The notes beneath the pieces are model-generated. The model ran no database searches, was not told the origin of the DNA, and worked only from the letters and a program-made list of their open reading frames with translations. Below are positions 51,871 through 62,100 of a stretch of 64,000 nucleotides of DNA, piece after piece. Position numbers and translations under genes: made by a program. Origin of the DNA: an uncultured Treponema sp. (GTDB lineage Bacteria > Spirochaetota > Spirochaetia > Treponematales > Treponemataceae); assembly GCA_946411505.1 (NCBI GenBank), contig CAMKEG010000002.1, forward strand, positions 62,001 through 126,000, in the 5' to 3' direction. Position 1 is the stretch's first letter, and each line of letters starts with the position of its first letter.

Positions 51871-52389
51871 ATGAAAGCTACACGATTTATTTTTGCGGCT
51901 GCGGCGCTTCTTTGCGTTGCGGCATTTTTTTCTAGTTGCGGGTCAACGGAAGATGTTTTTTCAGGAACTTACAACAAATGGTATAAGTATAATGGTTCAA
52001 CTTCTTCAATCCTTCTAGGTTCCAGCGAGGACGACAGCGCGGCCAGCAAGACCTTGAAGAGCGTCGAACTGTTCTGCAAGTTCAATCCGACATCGGGTTT
52101 TGTTGTGGCTATCCAAGCGTCTAAAGACCAGAATGTTGACATTTTGGGAGGCCTTTCCGAAGCCGCTGTAAAAGTTACGGCGGGCGGAAAAAAGGAATAT
52201 ACTTTGGAACAGTTCGGCAAGGGAAAATGGATCGCTCTGATTTCGGCCGTTCCGATGTCCGTGTCGGCGGAGCCAAAAATCATTTCTTCGCCTGACGAAT
52301 GCATCATGTTGGACAACTTGGATAATTTTAAGATTCAGTGGAAGAAAGTTTTGGCCAACTTTTTGTTGACCAAGTTGCTTGGCGAATGA
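51871..52389 (+). CDS. Small lipoprotein
   Basis: A 172-residue exported protein with a lipobox ending FFSSC (Cys23). The mature part has no recognised domain and no repeats; it is rich in Ser, Lys and Asp with short hydrophobic strands. It overlaps nothing and ends just before the aminopeptidase gene, which may be read from the same transcript. Function unknown; an envelope protein is all that can be said. Confidence 0.72.
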   Translation: MKATRFIFAAAALLCVAAFFSSCGSTEDVFSGTYNKWYKYNGSTSSILLGSSEDDSAASKTLKSVELFCKFNPTSGFVVAIQASKDQNVDILGGLSEAAVKVTAGGKKEYTLEQFGKGKWIALISAVPMSVSAEPKIISSPDECIMLDNLDNFKIQWKKVLANFLLTKLLGE

Positions 52390-52393
52390 GCCG

Positions 52394-53512
52394 ATGGCAA
52401 ACATTTTTTACCAAAAACAGACCGCCGCGCAAGTGACGGTCAACCAAGTTCTTAAAATAAAGAAGGGCGAAAAAGTCCTTATCATCGCAAATCCTAAAAC
52501 GGCGCAAATAGCGCAAGACCTTTACACGGCCGCTTCTGACGTTGAGGCGGACGCGGTGTTGATTTACCAGCGCGAAAAGACTTCGCTGGACAACGCCGAG
52601 CCCAGCGTCATCGCCGCGATAAAAACCGCTCCCGACGTAATCATGTCAATCTCCAGCGTAAAGCTGGGCCACGACGCTGAGGCGGAGGCCAATCCTTATG
52701 TCGGAGAGAACGGCGTAAAATACGACAGCGCCTTTGACTACCTGCTTGAAGGAAAGAAAACAATCCGCGCGATTTGGACGCCCGGCCTTACGCCAGAAAT
52801 GTTTGAGCGGACGGCTTGCATCGACTACGCCGAGTTGGGCGAGCGCTGCAAAAAGCTTATGGCAAAATTCAAGGAAGCGGTCTTCGTCCGCGTAACCGCT
52901 CCCGGCGGAACGGACATAACGATTCCTGTTGAAGGCCGCGAGCCTTTAAGCGACGACGGAGACTTTTCAAAGCCTGGCGCTGGCGGAAACATTCCCGCCG
53001 GAGAAGTCTTTATAAGCCCGGTTGTCGGAAACGGCGTTGACAAAGGCTGTGACGGAACAATCGTTTATGACGGCTCGATGACTTTTGCGGACGGCGACTC
53101 AATCATAAACACGCCGATTGCAGTAAAAGTCCAGCACGGTTTTGTCACCGACATCTCCGGCGGCGACGAAGCCAAACGCTTGCAAAAAACGATAAGCGAC
53201 GCGGAGGCCCGTTCGATTCAAATGGAAAAGAAGGGCGCTCTTCCCCAAGGCCAAGGCGAAGTTTACAAGCGCAACGCCCGCAACATTGGCGAGCTTGGAA
53301 TCGGCCTTAACCCCGCCGCGACGATTGGCGGCAATATGCTTGAAGACGAAAAGGCCTTCCAGACTTGCCACTTTGCGATCGGCTGCAATTACGACGACGA
53401 CGCGCCCAGCCTGATCCACCTTGACGGCGTTGTCCGCCAGCCGACGATTGTGATTAAGTATAAGGACGGAACGGAATTTGTCGCGCTGGAAAACGGCTCG
53501 CTAAAAGTTTAA
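52394..53512 (+). CDS. M29-like leucyl aminopeptidase
   Basis: A 372-residue metallopeptidase of the aminopeptidase T/PepS-like group: ANPKTAQIAQDLYTAASD, FVRVTAPGGTDITIPVEGR, GNIPAGEVFISPVVGNGVDKG (metal ligand Glu), ARNIGELGIGLNPAATIGGNMLEDEKAFQTCHFAIGCN (Glu, His) and SLIHLDGVVRQPTI (His, Asp). It releases N-terminal residues from peptides. ATG 52394 is preferred over TTG 52379, though neither has a good SD. The end overlaps the ABC ATPase gene by 12 bases, tail to tail. Confidence 0.87.
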   Translation: MANIFYQKQTAAQVTVNQVLKIKKGEKVLIIANPKTAQIAQDLYTAASDVEADAVLIYQREKTSLDNAEPSVIAAIKTAPDVIMSISSVKLGHDAEAEANPYVGENGVKYDSAFDYLLEGKKTIRAIWTPGLTPEMFERTACIDYAELGERCKKLMAKFKEAVFVRVTAPGGTDITIPVEGREPLSDDGDFSKPGAGGNIPAGEVFISPVVGNGVDKGCDGTIVYDGSMTFADGDSIINTPIAVKVQHGFVTDISGGDEAKRLQKTISDAEARSIQMEKKGALPQGQGEVYKRNARNIGELGIGLNPAATIGGNMLEDEKAFQTCHFAIGCNYDDDAPSLIHLDGVVRQPTIVIKYKDGTEFVALENGSLKV

Positions 53513-54331
53513 CCTTCGCGCAATCTGCTCGCGGCTAAGCTCTTCGCTTTGCTTTAGCATTGACGCGGGAACGCCGTAGGATTTTTCCAGCGCTTGGTCG
53601 GTCAAGACTTCGGCGGCGCTTCCCAAGTCGATGTCGTGGTTGGGGTAAAAAAGCATTACGGTGTCAGCGTACTTTTTTGTTAAATCCAACTCGTGCATGG
53701 AAATGTAAACCGTTACGCCTTTGGCGGCGCAGAATTCCTTTAAGTATTTTATCGCGCTTTCTTTTTGGCGCTCTTCCAAGGCAAAAAAGGGTTCGTCCAT
53801 AAAGACCGACTTTGAGCCATACAAAAGCGAGAAGGCCGCGAGCGCGCGCTGCAATTGGCCTTTTGAAAGCGCGTTGAATTTTTTGTCCAGCAAATCTTGC
53901 AGCTCAAAAACTTCTTTGACTTCCGCCAAAAAATCTTTGCCAGCGTCCAGCGCTCCAAAAGCCGCGCCGCTAAGCGAGCCGTTTTTGTAGACGTAATCCA
54001 AGAGCTCAGCTGTTTTTTGGTCGGTGTCCAGTTCCATGTTTTGGTAGATGTAGCTTGCAAGCTTGTCGCGTTCCGCTTCGTCTATGGAACGGGTGTCGCG
54101 GCCCAGCAATTGAACCGTTCCCTCTTGCGGCAAAACGCGGCCTGCGGCCAAAAGCATAAAGGTGGACTTTCCGCTTGCGTTAGGGCCAACAAGGCTTACA
54201 AAGCCCGCCGGAAGCTCCGCGCTAAAATGGTCAAAAATCACCGGCGGCTGGATTTGCTTTCCGTCGTCGTCAACATCGCCTTCCACCGCGGGATAAGAAA
54301 AATGCACATCGTTAAATTTTAAGAAATTCAT
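53501..54331 (-). CDS. ABC transporter ATP-binding protein
   Basis: A 276-residue ABC ATPase: Walker A GPNASGKSTFML near residue 48, signature LSKGQLQRALAAFSLLYG, Walker B KSVFMDEPFFALEE and the H-loop in ISMHELDLTKKYADTV. The signature has SKGQ instead of SGGQ. No permease gene is adjacent, so the transported substrate and direction are unknown; it may be a stand-alone or split transporter. ATG 54331 has GGAG five bases upstream. Confidence 0.87.
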   Translation of the reverse strand: MNFLKFNDVHFSYPAVEGDVDDDGKQIQPPVIFDHFSAELPAGFVSLVGPNASGKSTFMLLAAGRVLPQEGTVQLLGRDTRSIDEAERDKLASYIYQNMELDTDQKTAELLDYVYKNGSLSGAAFGALDAGKDFLAEVKEVFELQDLLDKKFNALSKGQLQRALAAFSLLYGSKSVFMDEPFFALEERQKESAIKYLKEFCAAKGVTVYISMHELDLTKKYADTVMLFYPNHDIDLGSAAEVLTDQALEKSYGVPASMLKQSEELSREQIARRLNF

Positions 54332-54349
54332 AGTATCTCCACAAAAAAT

Positions 54350-54496
54350 AAACGCTCCCGGTTGCGGCTGCGTCCGATCGGCACCGCTAGCTAGCGTCGC
54401 TACTCGCTGTTTGCGCTTGTAACTATTTAACATCGCCGCTCACGCGGCGGCGCAAACAGAGAGTTGCCGCCAGCCGCCCCGCGCCCTCGCGCGTTT
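54350..54496. other. Long nested inverted repeat between ABC ATPase and proS
   Basis: Four nested stems: AAACGC/GCGTTT (54350-54355, 54491-54496), GCGGCTG/CAGCCGC (54364-54370, 54471-54477), CTGTTTGCGC/GCGCAAACAG (54407-54416, 54450-54459) and inner GCCGC-TCAC-GCGGC (54435-54448). CGCTTGTAAC-like sequence in it resembles the loop of the four-copy repeat. It separates two divergent genes, so it could be a regulatory RNA, a bidirectional barrier or a mobile repeat. Confidence 0.6.
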
Positions 54497-54516
54497 ATTT
54501 ATCGATAACCATTATA

Positions 54517-54545
54517 TTGAATTTCTAACTCTTTTTCTATATAAT
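54517..54545 (+). promoter_or_regulatory. proS promoter, likely leaderless message
   Basis: TTGAAT (54517-54522), 17 bases, TATAAT (54540-54545). The start codon ATG 54555 begins nine bases later and no SD is present, so transcription should begin at or a few bases before the ATG. Confidence 0.75.
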
Positions 54546-54554
54546 ATCCGCACC

Positions 54555-56378
54555 ATGAAAACTTCAAAATTTCTTATTTCAACTCTCCGCGACTCTCCTA
54601 ACGACGCGGTGATTGCAAGCCACCAGTTGATGATGCGAAGCGGAATGATCCGCAAATTGGGCAACGGCCTTTATTCATACATGCCGATTGGCTTTAAGTC
54701 TTTTACAAAAGTGATGAACATAATCCGCGAGGAATTGGACAAGGCCGGCTGCCTTGAAATGAAGCCGACTGTGATTCAGCCCGCCGAAATCTGGAAGGAA
54801 AGCGGACGCTGGGACAAGATGAGCGGCGAAATGCTGACTCCCCAAAACCGCGGCGGCCAGGACATGGTCGTAAGCCCCACTGCTGAAGAAGCCTTTACCG
54901 CGTTGGTCCGCGACGGCTTGGAAAGCTACAAGCAGCTTCCGATGACGCTTTACCAAATCAACACAAAATACCGCGACGAAATCCGTCCCCGCTACGGCGT
55001 AATGCGCGGCCGCGAGTTCACTATGATGGACGCCTATTCCTTTGACGCGGACCAAGCCTCGTTGGACGCCTCTTACGACAACGTGGCCGCCGCTTACAGA
55101 AAAATCTACAAGCGCTTGGGCCTTTCCATCATTTCCGTAAAGGCCGACACAGGCAGCATGGGCGGAAGCGGTTCCGAGGAATTTATGGTGGAGTCTCCGG
55201 TTGGCGACGACACTTTGATTTTGTGCCCCAAGTGCGGCTACGCGGCCAACGTAGAAAAGGCCGCCTGCAAGCCCGACTCAAATGGCTCCGTTCCGACAAA
55301 TGAAAAATTGGAGGAAGTTGCCACGCCCAATGTCTTTAGCATTGAGGACATGGAAAAATTCTTTGGCGCCAAGAGCAATCAGTTCATCAAGGCGATTGTC
55401 TGCCGCGTCACAAACTGCGCTTTGGATTTGAGCGGAGTCAAGGGAGCGGAATCATTTAAGCGCGTTGAGGACAACGCCGGAAAGTATTATCCGCTCAGCT
55501 ACTTTGTGGTTTTGATTCGCGGCGACTTGGAGTTGAACGACACAAAGCTGGCCGCCTTCTTAAAGGCGAGCGAAGCGGGCTTGGCCAATGACGACGAAAT
55601 CGTAAAGTACGCCAACGCGCCGCACGGATTTGTAGGCCCGCTCAACTGCAACTGCCCTGTCATCGCCGACAAGAGCGTAATCGACATGGACGCAAGCGGC
55701 GCCTTTGTTTCGCTTATGCACGACGCTTACATCGGAGCCAGCAAGGAAGGCTACCACGCAAAGCATGTTGAACCCTTGCGCGACTTTAGCGTTTGGACTT
55801 GCGGCGACTTTAGGACAGTCGTTCCCGGCGACAAGTGCCCCGAATGCGGCGAAGAGCTTTACAGCAAAAAAGGCAACGAGCTGGGCCACATCTTTAAGCT
55901 TGGCGACAAGTACACAAAGAGCATGAACGTGACCTACCTTGACCAAAACGGAAAGGCCGCCACTCCGATTATGGGCTGCTACGGAATCGGCGTTGACAGA
56001 ACGCTTGCCAGCATAATCGAAGAGCGCCACGACGAAAACGGAATCATTTGGCCGATGACTGTGGCTCCCTTCCAAGTGGTCATCGTTCCGATAAAGTATG
56101 AAGGCTCGATGAAAGAGGCGGCCGACAAGATTTACGACGAGCTTTTGGCGCAAGGCGTTGACGTTTTGCTTGACGACCGCGCGGAGCGGCCCGGAGTCAA
56201 ATTCAAGGACTTTGACTTGATTGGCATTCCGCTCCGCATTGTGGTGGGCGACAAAAACCTTCCCAACGTTGAAATGAAGCTGCGCTCGGAGAGCGACGCG
56301 CAGTTGGTTCCCGCCGACCAAGCCGCCGCCAAAGCCGCCGAGATTGTCAAAGCGGAATTGGCAAAGTTGAACGGCTAA
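54555..56378 (+). CDS. proS: Prolyl-tRNA synthetase
   Basis: A 607-residue bacterial-type class II prolyl-tRNA synthetase: MRSGMIRKLGNGLYSYMPIG, motif 2 (KYRDEIRPRYGVMRGREFTMMDAYSF) and motif 3 (GCYGIGVDRTLASIIEE). The editing/insertion domain lies between, with a CPKCGYAANVEKA zinc-ribbon-like segment at ~225-240 and a second CPECGEEL; the anticodon-binding domain starts near residue 500 (VVIVPIKYEGSMKEAADKIYDEL). It charges tRNA-Pro. A bidirectional terminator follows. Confidence 0.97.
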   Translation: MKTSKFLISTLRDSPNDAVIASHQLMMRSGMIRKLGNGLYSYMPIGFKSFTKVMNIIREELDKAGCLEMKPTVIQPAEIWKESGRWDKMSGEMLTPQNRGGQDMVVSPTAEEAFTALVRDGLESYKQLPMTLYQINTKYRDEIRPRYGVMRGREFTMMDAYSFDADQASLDASYDNVAAAYRKIYKRLGLSIISVKADTGSMGGSGSEEFMVESPVGDDTLILCPKCGYAANVEKAACKPDSNGSVPTNEKLEEVATPNVFSIEDMEKFFGAKSNQFIKAIVCRVTNCALDLSGVKGAESFKRVEDNAGKYYPLSYFVVLIRGDLELNDTKLAAFLKASEAGLANDDEIVKYANAPHGFVGPLNCNCPVIADKSVIDMDASGAFVSLMHDAYIGASKEGYHAKHVEPLRDFSVWTCGDFRTVVPGDKCPECGEELYSKKGNELGHIFKLGDKYTKSMNVTYLDQNGKAATPIMGCYGIGVDRTLASIIEERHDENGIIWPMTVAPFQVVIVPIKYEGSMKEAADKIYDELLAQGVDVLLDDRAERPGVKFKDFDLIGIPLRIVVGDKNLPNVEMKLRSESDAQLVPADQAAAKAAEIVKAELAKLNG

Positions 56379-56415
56379 AAAAAAGACGCGGACAAAAATC
56401 CGCGTCTTTTTTTTT
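56377..56415. terminator. Bidirectional intrinsic terminator after proS
   Basis: GACGCGGA (56385-56392) pairs with TCCGCGTC (56399-56406); A run before and T run after, so it can stop both proS and the convergent gene at 56437-56808. Confidence 0.9.
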
Positions 56416-56436
56416 ATTTTAGTTTTTTTGTTGCAA

Positions 56437-56808
56437 TCACTTGATGTGGAAGGTCGCCTGGCCCAAGAAAGATGAAACGCGCTTGTAGGCGTCCTTGTTC
56501 TTTTGGACCTCTTCGATAAAGCTGTCGGCGGCGCCACCTTCCGGCGCGAAAACGCCGAACAAGAGGCTGTTGTCGGCTGCGAACTTGTGCTCAAAAGTGA
56601 TTGTTATTTTTTCAAATTCCAAGTGCTTCTTTAAAGTGGTGAAAGCCTTTTCCACAACTTCTGAAAATTTATCGCCGCCAAGGTCTTCCTGCCAAGCGTT
56701 TTGGTAGGGGTACTTTTGCGGGTTCAATTGCCTTGTGATTTTTTTCCAATCGTCGTCGTTTTGGATGACCCATCCGCACACGCACAAGGCGCCTTGATTT
56801 TCTTTCAT
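56437..56808 (-). CDS. Small cytoplasmic protein of unknown function
   Basis: A 123-residue soluble protein, not assigned to a family. It has several Trp and Lys residues, an internal DDDW motif and an acidic helix-rich middle (KFSEVVEKAFTTLKKHLEFEKITITFEHK). No signal peptide, membrane segment or cysteine-based metal site. AGGAG lies six bases before ATG 56808; the longer frame upstream overlaps the cyclase promoter and is not used. Its end meets proS at a shared terminator. Confidence 0.6.
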   Translation of the reverse strand: MKENQGALCVCGWVIQNDDDWKKITRQLNPQKYPYQNAWQEDLGGDKFSEVVEKAFTTLKKHLEFEKITITFEHKFAADNSLLFGVFAPEGGAADSFIEEVQKNKDAYKRVSSFLGQATFHIK

Positions 56809-56909
56809 TTTAGTCTCCTGCTTTATTGTTGGGCGGAACGTTTCAGCCCACAAGAATATTATACCACCATTTTTGATTTTTTTCCATAACAAATGCGGCT
56901 TATTTTTTG

Positions 56910-56938
56910 TGGACAAATCGCGCTTAATAAAATATAAT
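56910..56938 (+). promoter_or_regulatory. Promoter of the membrane cyclase gene, likely leaderless
   Basis: TGGACA (56910-56915), 17 bases, TATAAT (56933-56938). ATG 56949 begins ten bases later without an SD. Confidence 0.65.
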
Positions 56939-56948
56939 CTATAATAAT

Positions 56949-59069
56949 ATGAGCGATACGATTAGAATTATAAGCATTGTTATGCTTTTTAGCTTGGCCT
57001 TTTTTTGTTTGCAGGTCGGAGTCTTTTTGCTGACTGGCCACAAGTTTAAGGAAAACAGCCGCCGGACGCTGATTTTGCTGCAGTTTGTGACAGGCCTTTT
57101 GCTTGCGTTTGACGCTTGCGCGTATGTCTTTAGGGGAGGCGAAGGTCAAATCGGATTTTATATTGTTCGCGCAAGCAACTTTATGGTTTTCGCGCTAAAT
57201 TATGTAAACACTTTTTTGTTTTGCTTTTATTCCGCCGAATTCATCAAGTCAGACCTTTTGGACTTTAAAATATTCCGTTCCCCCCGAACGGCCATAAAAA
57301 GCGGGGTTCCGGTTCATCTTTTTGTCGTATTTTTCATTTGCCTTTTAGGAGTCGTTCTTACAATTATCAGCCAACCGACAAATCTTTTTTACTATTTTGA
57401 CGAAGAAGGTTTTTACCACAGAAGCTCCTTGTATTCATTGAGCGTTGTCCTTGGCCTTTTGCCTGGCCTTATCACGCTGGCGATGATTTTTCAATCCAAA
57501 AGGCGCTTGCCGCAAAACATTTTTGTTTCGCTTGTCATTTATCCATTCTTTCCTATTCTAGGAGTTTTCTTGGCTTTGGCTTTTTATGGAATTTCTTGGA
57601 TAGACCTTGGCTATGGAATCGGCGCGTTGCACCTTTTTTATTCTTCAATAAAGCTTATGGAGCTTGAGTTTTACTCGGATAAAAAAGACGGCTTTAGGCT
57701 GAGCCCAAGCTACAAGCAGTCGATGACAATTCCTGAAATGAAAAAAAGAATAGCCAAAAGCCATTTTTGGCAAGTCATCTGCGCGATTTCAGGCGGCCTT
57801 TTGGCGGTTTTTGTGATTATTTCAATTACAGGAATCAACATTCCCAAGCGAACGGAAGTCATTCACACGCCCTATGTTCAAAACGTAAAGACAAAGCCTG
57901 TATGCGTGACTTTTTTGCGCGACCCCGAAAAAGTTTGGTTTGTCGACGAAGATCCCACCATATTCGGCGCGCAGTTTAACGGCGTTCTTTACAACAATAT
58001 GAAAGCCACGATTATCACCGACTGGAAATTTACCATAGAAGTTCCAGACCGCTGCTCGATAGATCCGGGCCCGTGGAACGGAAATTTTTCTCTTGGCGGA
58101 AACGAGTTGAGGGTTAGAAAACCGCAGCTTAGCGATAAGGAAAACATTCACGGCGTTGATTTTTACAGAGTCAATCCGCTAAAAAATCTTGGCTTTGGCT
58201 GCATAATGTACACGACAAAAGGCTATTCACCATTGACATCAAAAATTGTTTTGACCTATGAGGGCATTCTTAAGCCATTGTCCTACCTTGGCTTTGACAT
58301 CGTCTTTGTCTTGCTTGCGATTCTTTTTATTGTTTCAGTCACAGTCTCGTTGACGGAAGGAAAGCTTATCCGCTTTGAGGAAGAGAACAGAAAGCTTGAG
58401 GATACGGTCAAGGAGCGGACAAGGGAACTTCAGGAGGAGAAAAATCGTTCCGAAGAATTGCTCTTGAACATTCTTCCGGAAGAAATCGCCAAGCGCCTTG
58501 CGATGGACAAAAACGCCAAAATCGCCGACAAGATTGAAAACGCCTCCGTGCTTTTTGCCGACATCGTTGGCTTTACAAAAATCACAAGCGGCTTGGACGC
58601 CAACACGATCGTAGGCGCCCTAAACGCGCTTTACTCGCGCATCGACGAGCGGGCCAAGCGCGAAGGCATTGAAAAAATCAAGACAATCGGCGACTCTTAC
58701 ATGGCGGCATCCGGCCTTTTTGGAAACGAGCCGGCTGAAAAGAACGCGCTCGCAATCGTAAACTTTGCCCGCGGAATGCTAAAGGACATCGAAGACTTTA
58801 ACGCTTCAAGCGACGTGAAGCTTTTTATGCGAATAGGAATCAATAGCGGAAGCCTTATCGCCGGCGTAATCGGAAAGACAAAATTCGTTTACGATATTTG
58901 GGGCGACACGGTCAACGTCGCCAGCCGCATGGAAAGCTCCGGCCAAACGTCCAAGATCCACGTGTCGGAACAAACAATGGCGCTTACAAAAGCCGCCATC
59001 GCTTATTCCGAGCCGGTTGAAATGGAAATCAAGGGCAAGGGCGCGATGAAGACTTATTTTTTGCGCTAA
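56949..59069 (+). CDS. Membrane class III adenylate/guanylate cyclase
   Basis: A 706-residue receptor cyclase. The N-terminus has about seven membrane helices up to residue ~235, another at ~280, then an exported domain of ~150 residues, a last helix near 460, a coiled coil (RFEEENRKLEDTVKERTRELQEE) and the cyclase domain: VLFADIVGFTKITSG (metal Asp), IKTIGDSYMAASG (second Asp), and RIGINSGSLIAGVIG...IWGDTVNVASRME. It should make cAMP or cGMP on an external or membrane signal. No response gene is adjacent. It ends at a dyad shared with carB. Confidence 0.88.
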   Translation: MSDTIRIISIVMLFSLAFFCLQVGVFLLTGHKFKENSRRTLILLQFVTGLLLAFDACAYVFRGGEGQIGFYIVRASNFMVFALNYVNTFLFCFYSAEFIKSDLLDFKIFRSPRTAIKSGVPVHLFVVFFICLLGVVLTIISQPTNLFYYFDEEGFYHRSSLYSLSVVLGLLPGLITLAMIFQSKRRLPQNIFVSLVIYPFFPILGVFLALAFYGISWIDLGYGIGALHLFYSSIKLMELEFYSDKKDGFRLSPSYKQSMTIPEMKKRIAKSHFWQVICAISGGLLAVFVIISITGINIPKRTEVIHTPYVQNVKTKPVCVTFLRDPEKVWFVDEDPTIFGAQFNGVLYNNMKATIITDWKFTIEVPDRCSIDPGPWNGNFSLGGNELRVRKPQLSDKENIHGVDFYRVNPLKNLGFGCIMYTTKGYSPLTSKIVLTYEGILKPLSYLGFDIVFVLLAILFIVSVTVSLTEGKLIRFEEENRKLEDTVKERTRELQEEKNRSEELLLNILPEEIAKRLAMDKNAKIADKIENASVLFADIVGFTKITSGLDANTIVGALNALYSRIDERAKREGIEKIKTIGDSYMAASGLFGNEPAEKNALAIVNFARGMLKDIEDFNASSDVKLFMRIGINSGSLIAGVIGKTKFVYDIWGDTVNVASRMESSGQTSKIHVSEQTMALTKAAIAYSEPVEMEIKGKGAMKTYFLR

Positions 59070-59090
59070 TTCCCAAAATGCCCGCGAGTT

Positions 59091-59112
59091 TTAATTCGCG
59101 TTAGCGAATTAA
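59091..59112. terminator. Dyad between convergent cyclase and carB genes
   Basis: Perfect 9-base arms TTAATTCGC (59091-59099) and GCGAATTAA (59104-59112), overlapping the last codons of carB. No strong T run, so termination is only a possible role. Confidence 0.4.
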
Positions 59113-62100
59113 TGAATGGTATTCCTGCAAGCTGCGCACTCCGCCTTCGCCGCCGTTGCCGTTCTTTACGGCCGCGATTCCTTGGACTGCCGCAAGAGCG
59201 CCGGCCAAAGTCGTTATGTAGCTGACCTTGTACTTTAGGCAGGCCTTGCGGATTGTCTTTCGGTCTTCGGCGTAGTTGCGCTTTGCTTTTGGCGTGTTGA
59301 TTACAAGGCACACTTCCTTGTTCATAATCAAGTCCACAACATCCGGGCGGCCGGCGCCGATTTTGTTCACAACCTCGCACTTGATTCCGTTGGCGTTGTA
59401 GAAGTCTGCGGTGCCCTGTGTTCCAACCAGTGTAAAGCCCAGGTCTTTAAGCGTCTTACCGATTTCAAGAACCTGATCTTTTTGGCCTTCCTTGTTGCTG
59501 AGGGAAATAAGAACCTTTTTGTTTTCCCAGGCAGCCGGCGCGTGCGGCAACTCGCTTCCTGCCGCTTCCTGCGACTTATAGAATGCCAGCGGGAAGTTTT
59601 CTGCAAGGCCAAGGACTTCGCCGGTCGAGCGCATTTCAGGTCCGAGAATTGGGTCAACACCGGGGAAGCGCGCCCATGGTAATACAGCCTCTTTTGCTCC
59701 GTAGTAAGGAATCTTCTTGTCCTTAAGTCCAAGGCTTTCCAAAGACTCGCCAAGCATCATGCGTGTGGCAAGGCGCGCCATTTGCGTGTCGCAAACTTTT
59801 GACACAAGCGGAACCGTGCGGCTTGCGCGCGGGTTGGCTTCGATTACATAAACCTTTCCGTCTTCGATTGCGTACTGCATGTTCATCAAGCCGCAAACAT
59901 GAAGCGATTCCGCAATCTTCTTAGTGTATTCCTTGATTGTCGCAAGGTTGTCAGCCGGAATTGAAACTGGCGGAATGACGCAAGCCGAGTCGCCGGAGTG
60001 AATGCCGGCAAGCTCAACGTGTTCCATGACGGCCGGAATGTAAACGTGTGTTGAGTCTGCAAGCGCGTCAGCCTCGCATTCAAGCGCGTTCTTTAGGAAG
60101 CGGTCAATCAAAAGCGGGCGGTCCGGCGTTACGCCGACAGCCTTTTCAACGTATTCTTTCAAAGTAGCTTCGTCGTAAATTACTTCCATGCCGCGGCCGC
60201 CCAAAACGAACGACGGACGAATCATGATTGGATAGCCGATCTTGTCCGCGCAGGCCTTGGCTTCGTTAAAGTCAATTGCCATTCCGCTTTCGGGCATCGG
60301 GATGTTCAACTTTTCCATCATGTGGCGGAACAAATCGCGGTCTTCGGCGATGTCGATTGAGTCGATTGATGTACCCAAAATGTTCACGCCGTTTTCCTGA
60401 AGCTCGCGCGCGATGTTGAGCGGAGTTTGTCCTCCAAACTGAACGATAACTCCGAATGGCTTTTCCTTTTCGTAAATCTGAAGAACGTCTTCAGTTGTAA
60501 CTGGTTCAAAGTAGAGCTTGTCGCTGGTGTCGTAGTCGGTTGAAACAGTCTCTGGGTTGCAGTTTACGATGATTGTTTCGTAGCCAAGTTCCTTTAGCTG
60601 CATCGCGGCGTGGCAGCAGCAGTAGTCAAACTCGATGCCCTGGCCGATTCTGTTGGGGCCGCCGCCCAAAATCATAATCTTCTTCTTGTTGTCTGTTGCA
60701 ACAGAAGTGTCTTTTTCTGCATTGTATGTTGAGTAGTAGTAGCAGGCATTTTCTACGCCAGATACAGGAACGCGGAGCCAGGCTTCTTTAATGCCAAGCT
60801 CATTGCGTCTCTTGCGGATGTCTTTTTCGGCGACCTTAAGAATCTTAGAAAGATACTTGTCGCTAAAGCCGTCTTTCTTAGCCTTGATAAGCAAATCGTC
60901 GGCGGGAACGCGGCCTGGCTCTTTGAGCATTTCCTCTTCCAAATCAACCAGCTCTTTCATCTGCTGCAGGAAGAACTCTTTAACGTATGTGATTTCTGAA
61001 AGCTTTGAAAGCGGAACGCCCTTTCGGATTGCCTCATAAAGCTGGAAGTAGCGCTCGCTCGAAGCAGTCTTAAGCATTTCGCAAAGTTCATCAGCACTCT
61101 TCTTATTAAAGTCCTTAGCAAAACCAAGACCGCTGCGGCCATTTTCAAGACCACGGATAGCCTTCTGGAAAGTTTCCTTAAAGTTCTTGCCGATGGCCAT
61201 AACTTCGCCAACGGCCTTCATGCTGGTTCCAAGTTCATCTTTTGTTCCGCGGAACTTTTCAAAAGCCCAGCGCGCGAACTTAAGGACAACGTAATCTCCA
61301 TCGGGAGCGCCGCCCAGAGTATATTTTTCAAGCGTTCCGTCGCGCCAGTAGGGAATCTCGTCCAGCGTAAGGCCAGAAGCTAATTTTGCGGAAATAAGCG
61401 CGATTGGGAAGCCTGTCGCCTTTGAGGCAAGCGCGGAAGAGCGTGAAGTGCGCGGGTTGATTTCGATGATTACTACACGGCCAGTCTTAGGATTGTGCGC
61501 GAACTGAACGTTGGTTCCGCCGATGACGCCAATGTTCTCTACAATCTTGAACGCCATTTGCTGCAGGCGCTTTTCCAAATCCTTGTCGATTGTCATAAAG
61601 GGGGCGGCGCAGAAAGAGTCGCCGGTGTGAACGCCAACGGCGTCAATGTTTTCGATAGTACAGATTGCAACCATCTGATTCTTAGAGTCGCGGACAACTT
61701 CAACTTCAAGCTCTTCCCAGCCAAGAATGGATTCCTCAATCAAGCACTGGTGGGTCATGGAAAGGTCAAGGCCGTTGGCGACAATCGTTCGCAATTCCTC
61801 CACATTGTAGCAAAAGCCGCCACCCTGGCCGCCCATCGTGTAAGCGGGGCGGACGACAATCGGATAGCCGATTTCTTCCGCGATTTTTTCAGCGCCTTCA
61901 ACAGTGTGGCAAATGCCTGAACGCGGCGTGTCGATGCCAAGGTTTTTCATCGTTTCCTTGAAAATCTCGCGGTCCTCGCCGCGCTCAATCGCGTCAAGGT
62001 TAACGCCGATTACTTTCACGCCGTATTTGTCAAGAACGCCGGCCTTGTTCAGTTCCATCGCCATGTTAAGGCCTGTCTGGCCGCCAAGGTTTGGAAGCAG

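Noticed and set aside
55560..56594. 344-codon minus-strand frame overlapping proS
   Set aside because: Shadow of proS that crosses the bidirectional terminator; no recognisable motif.
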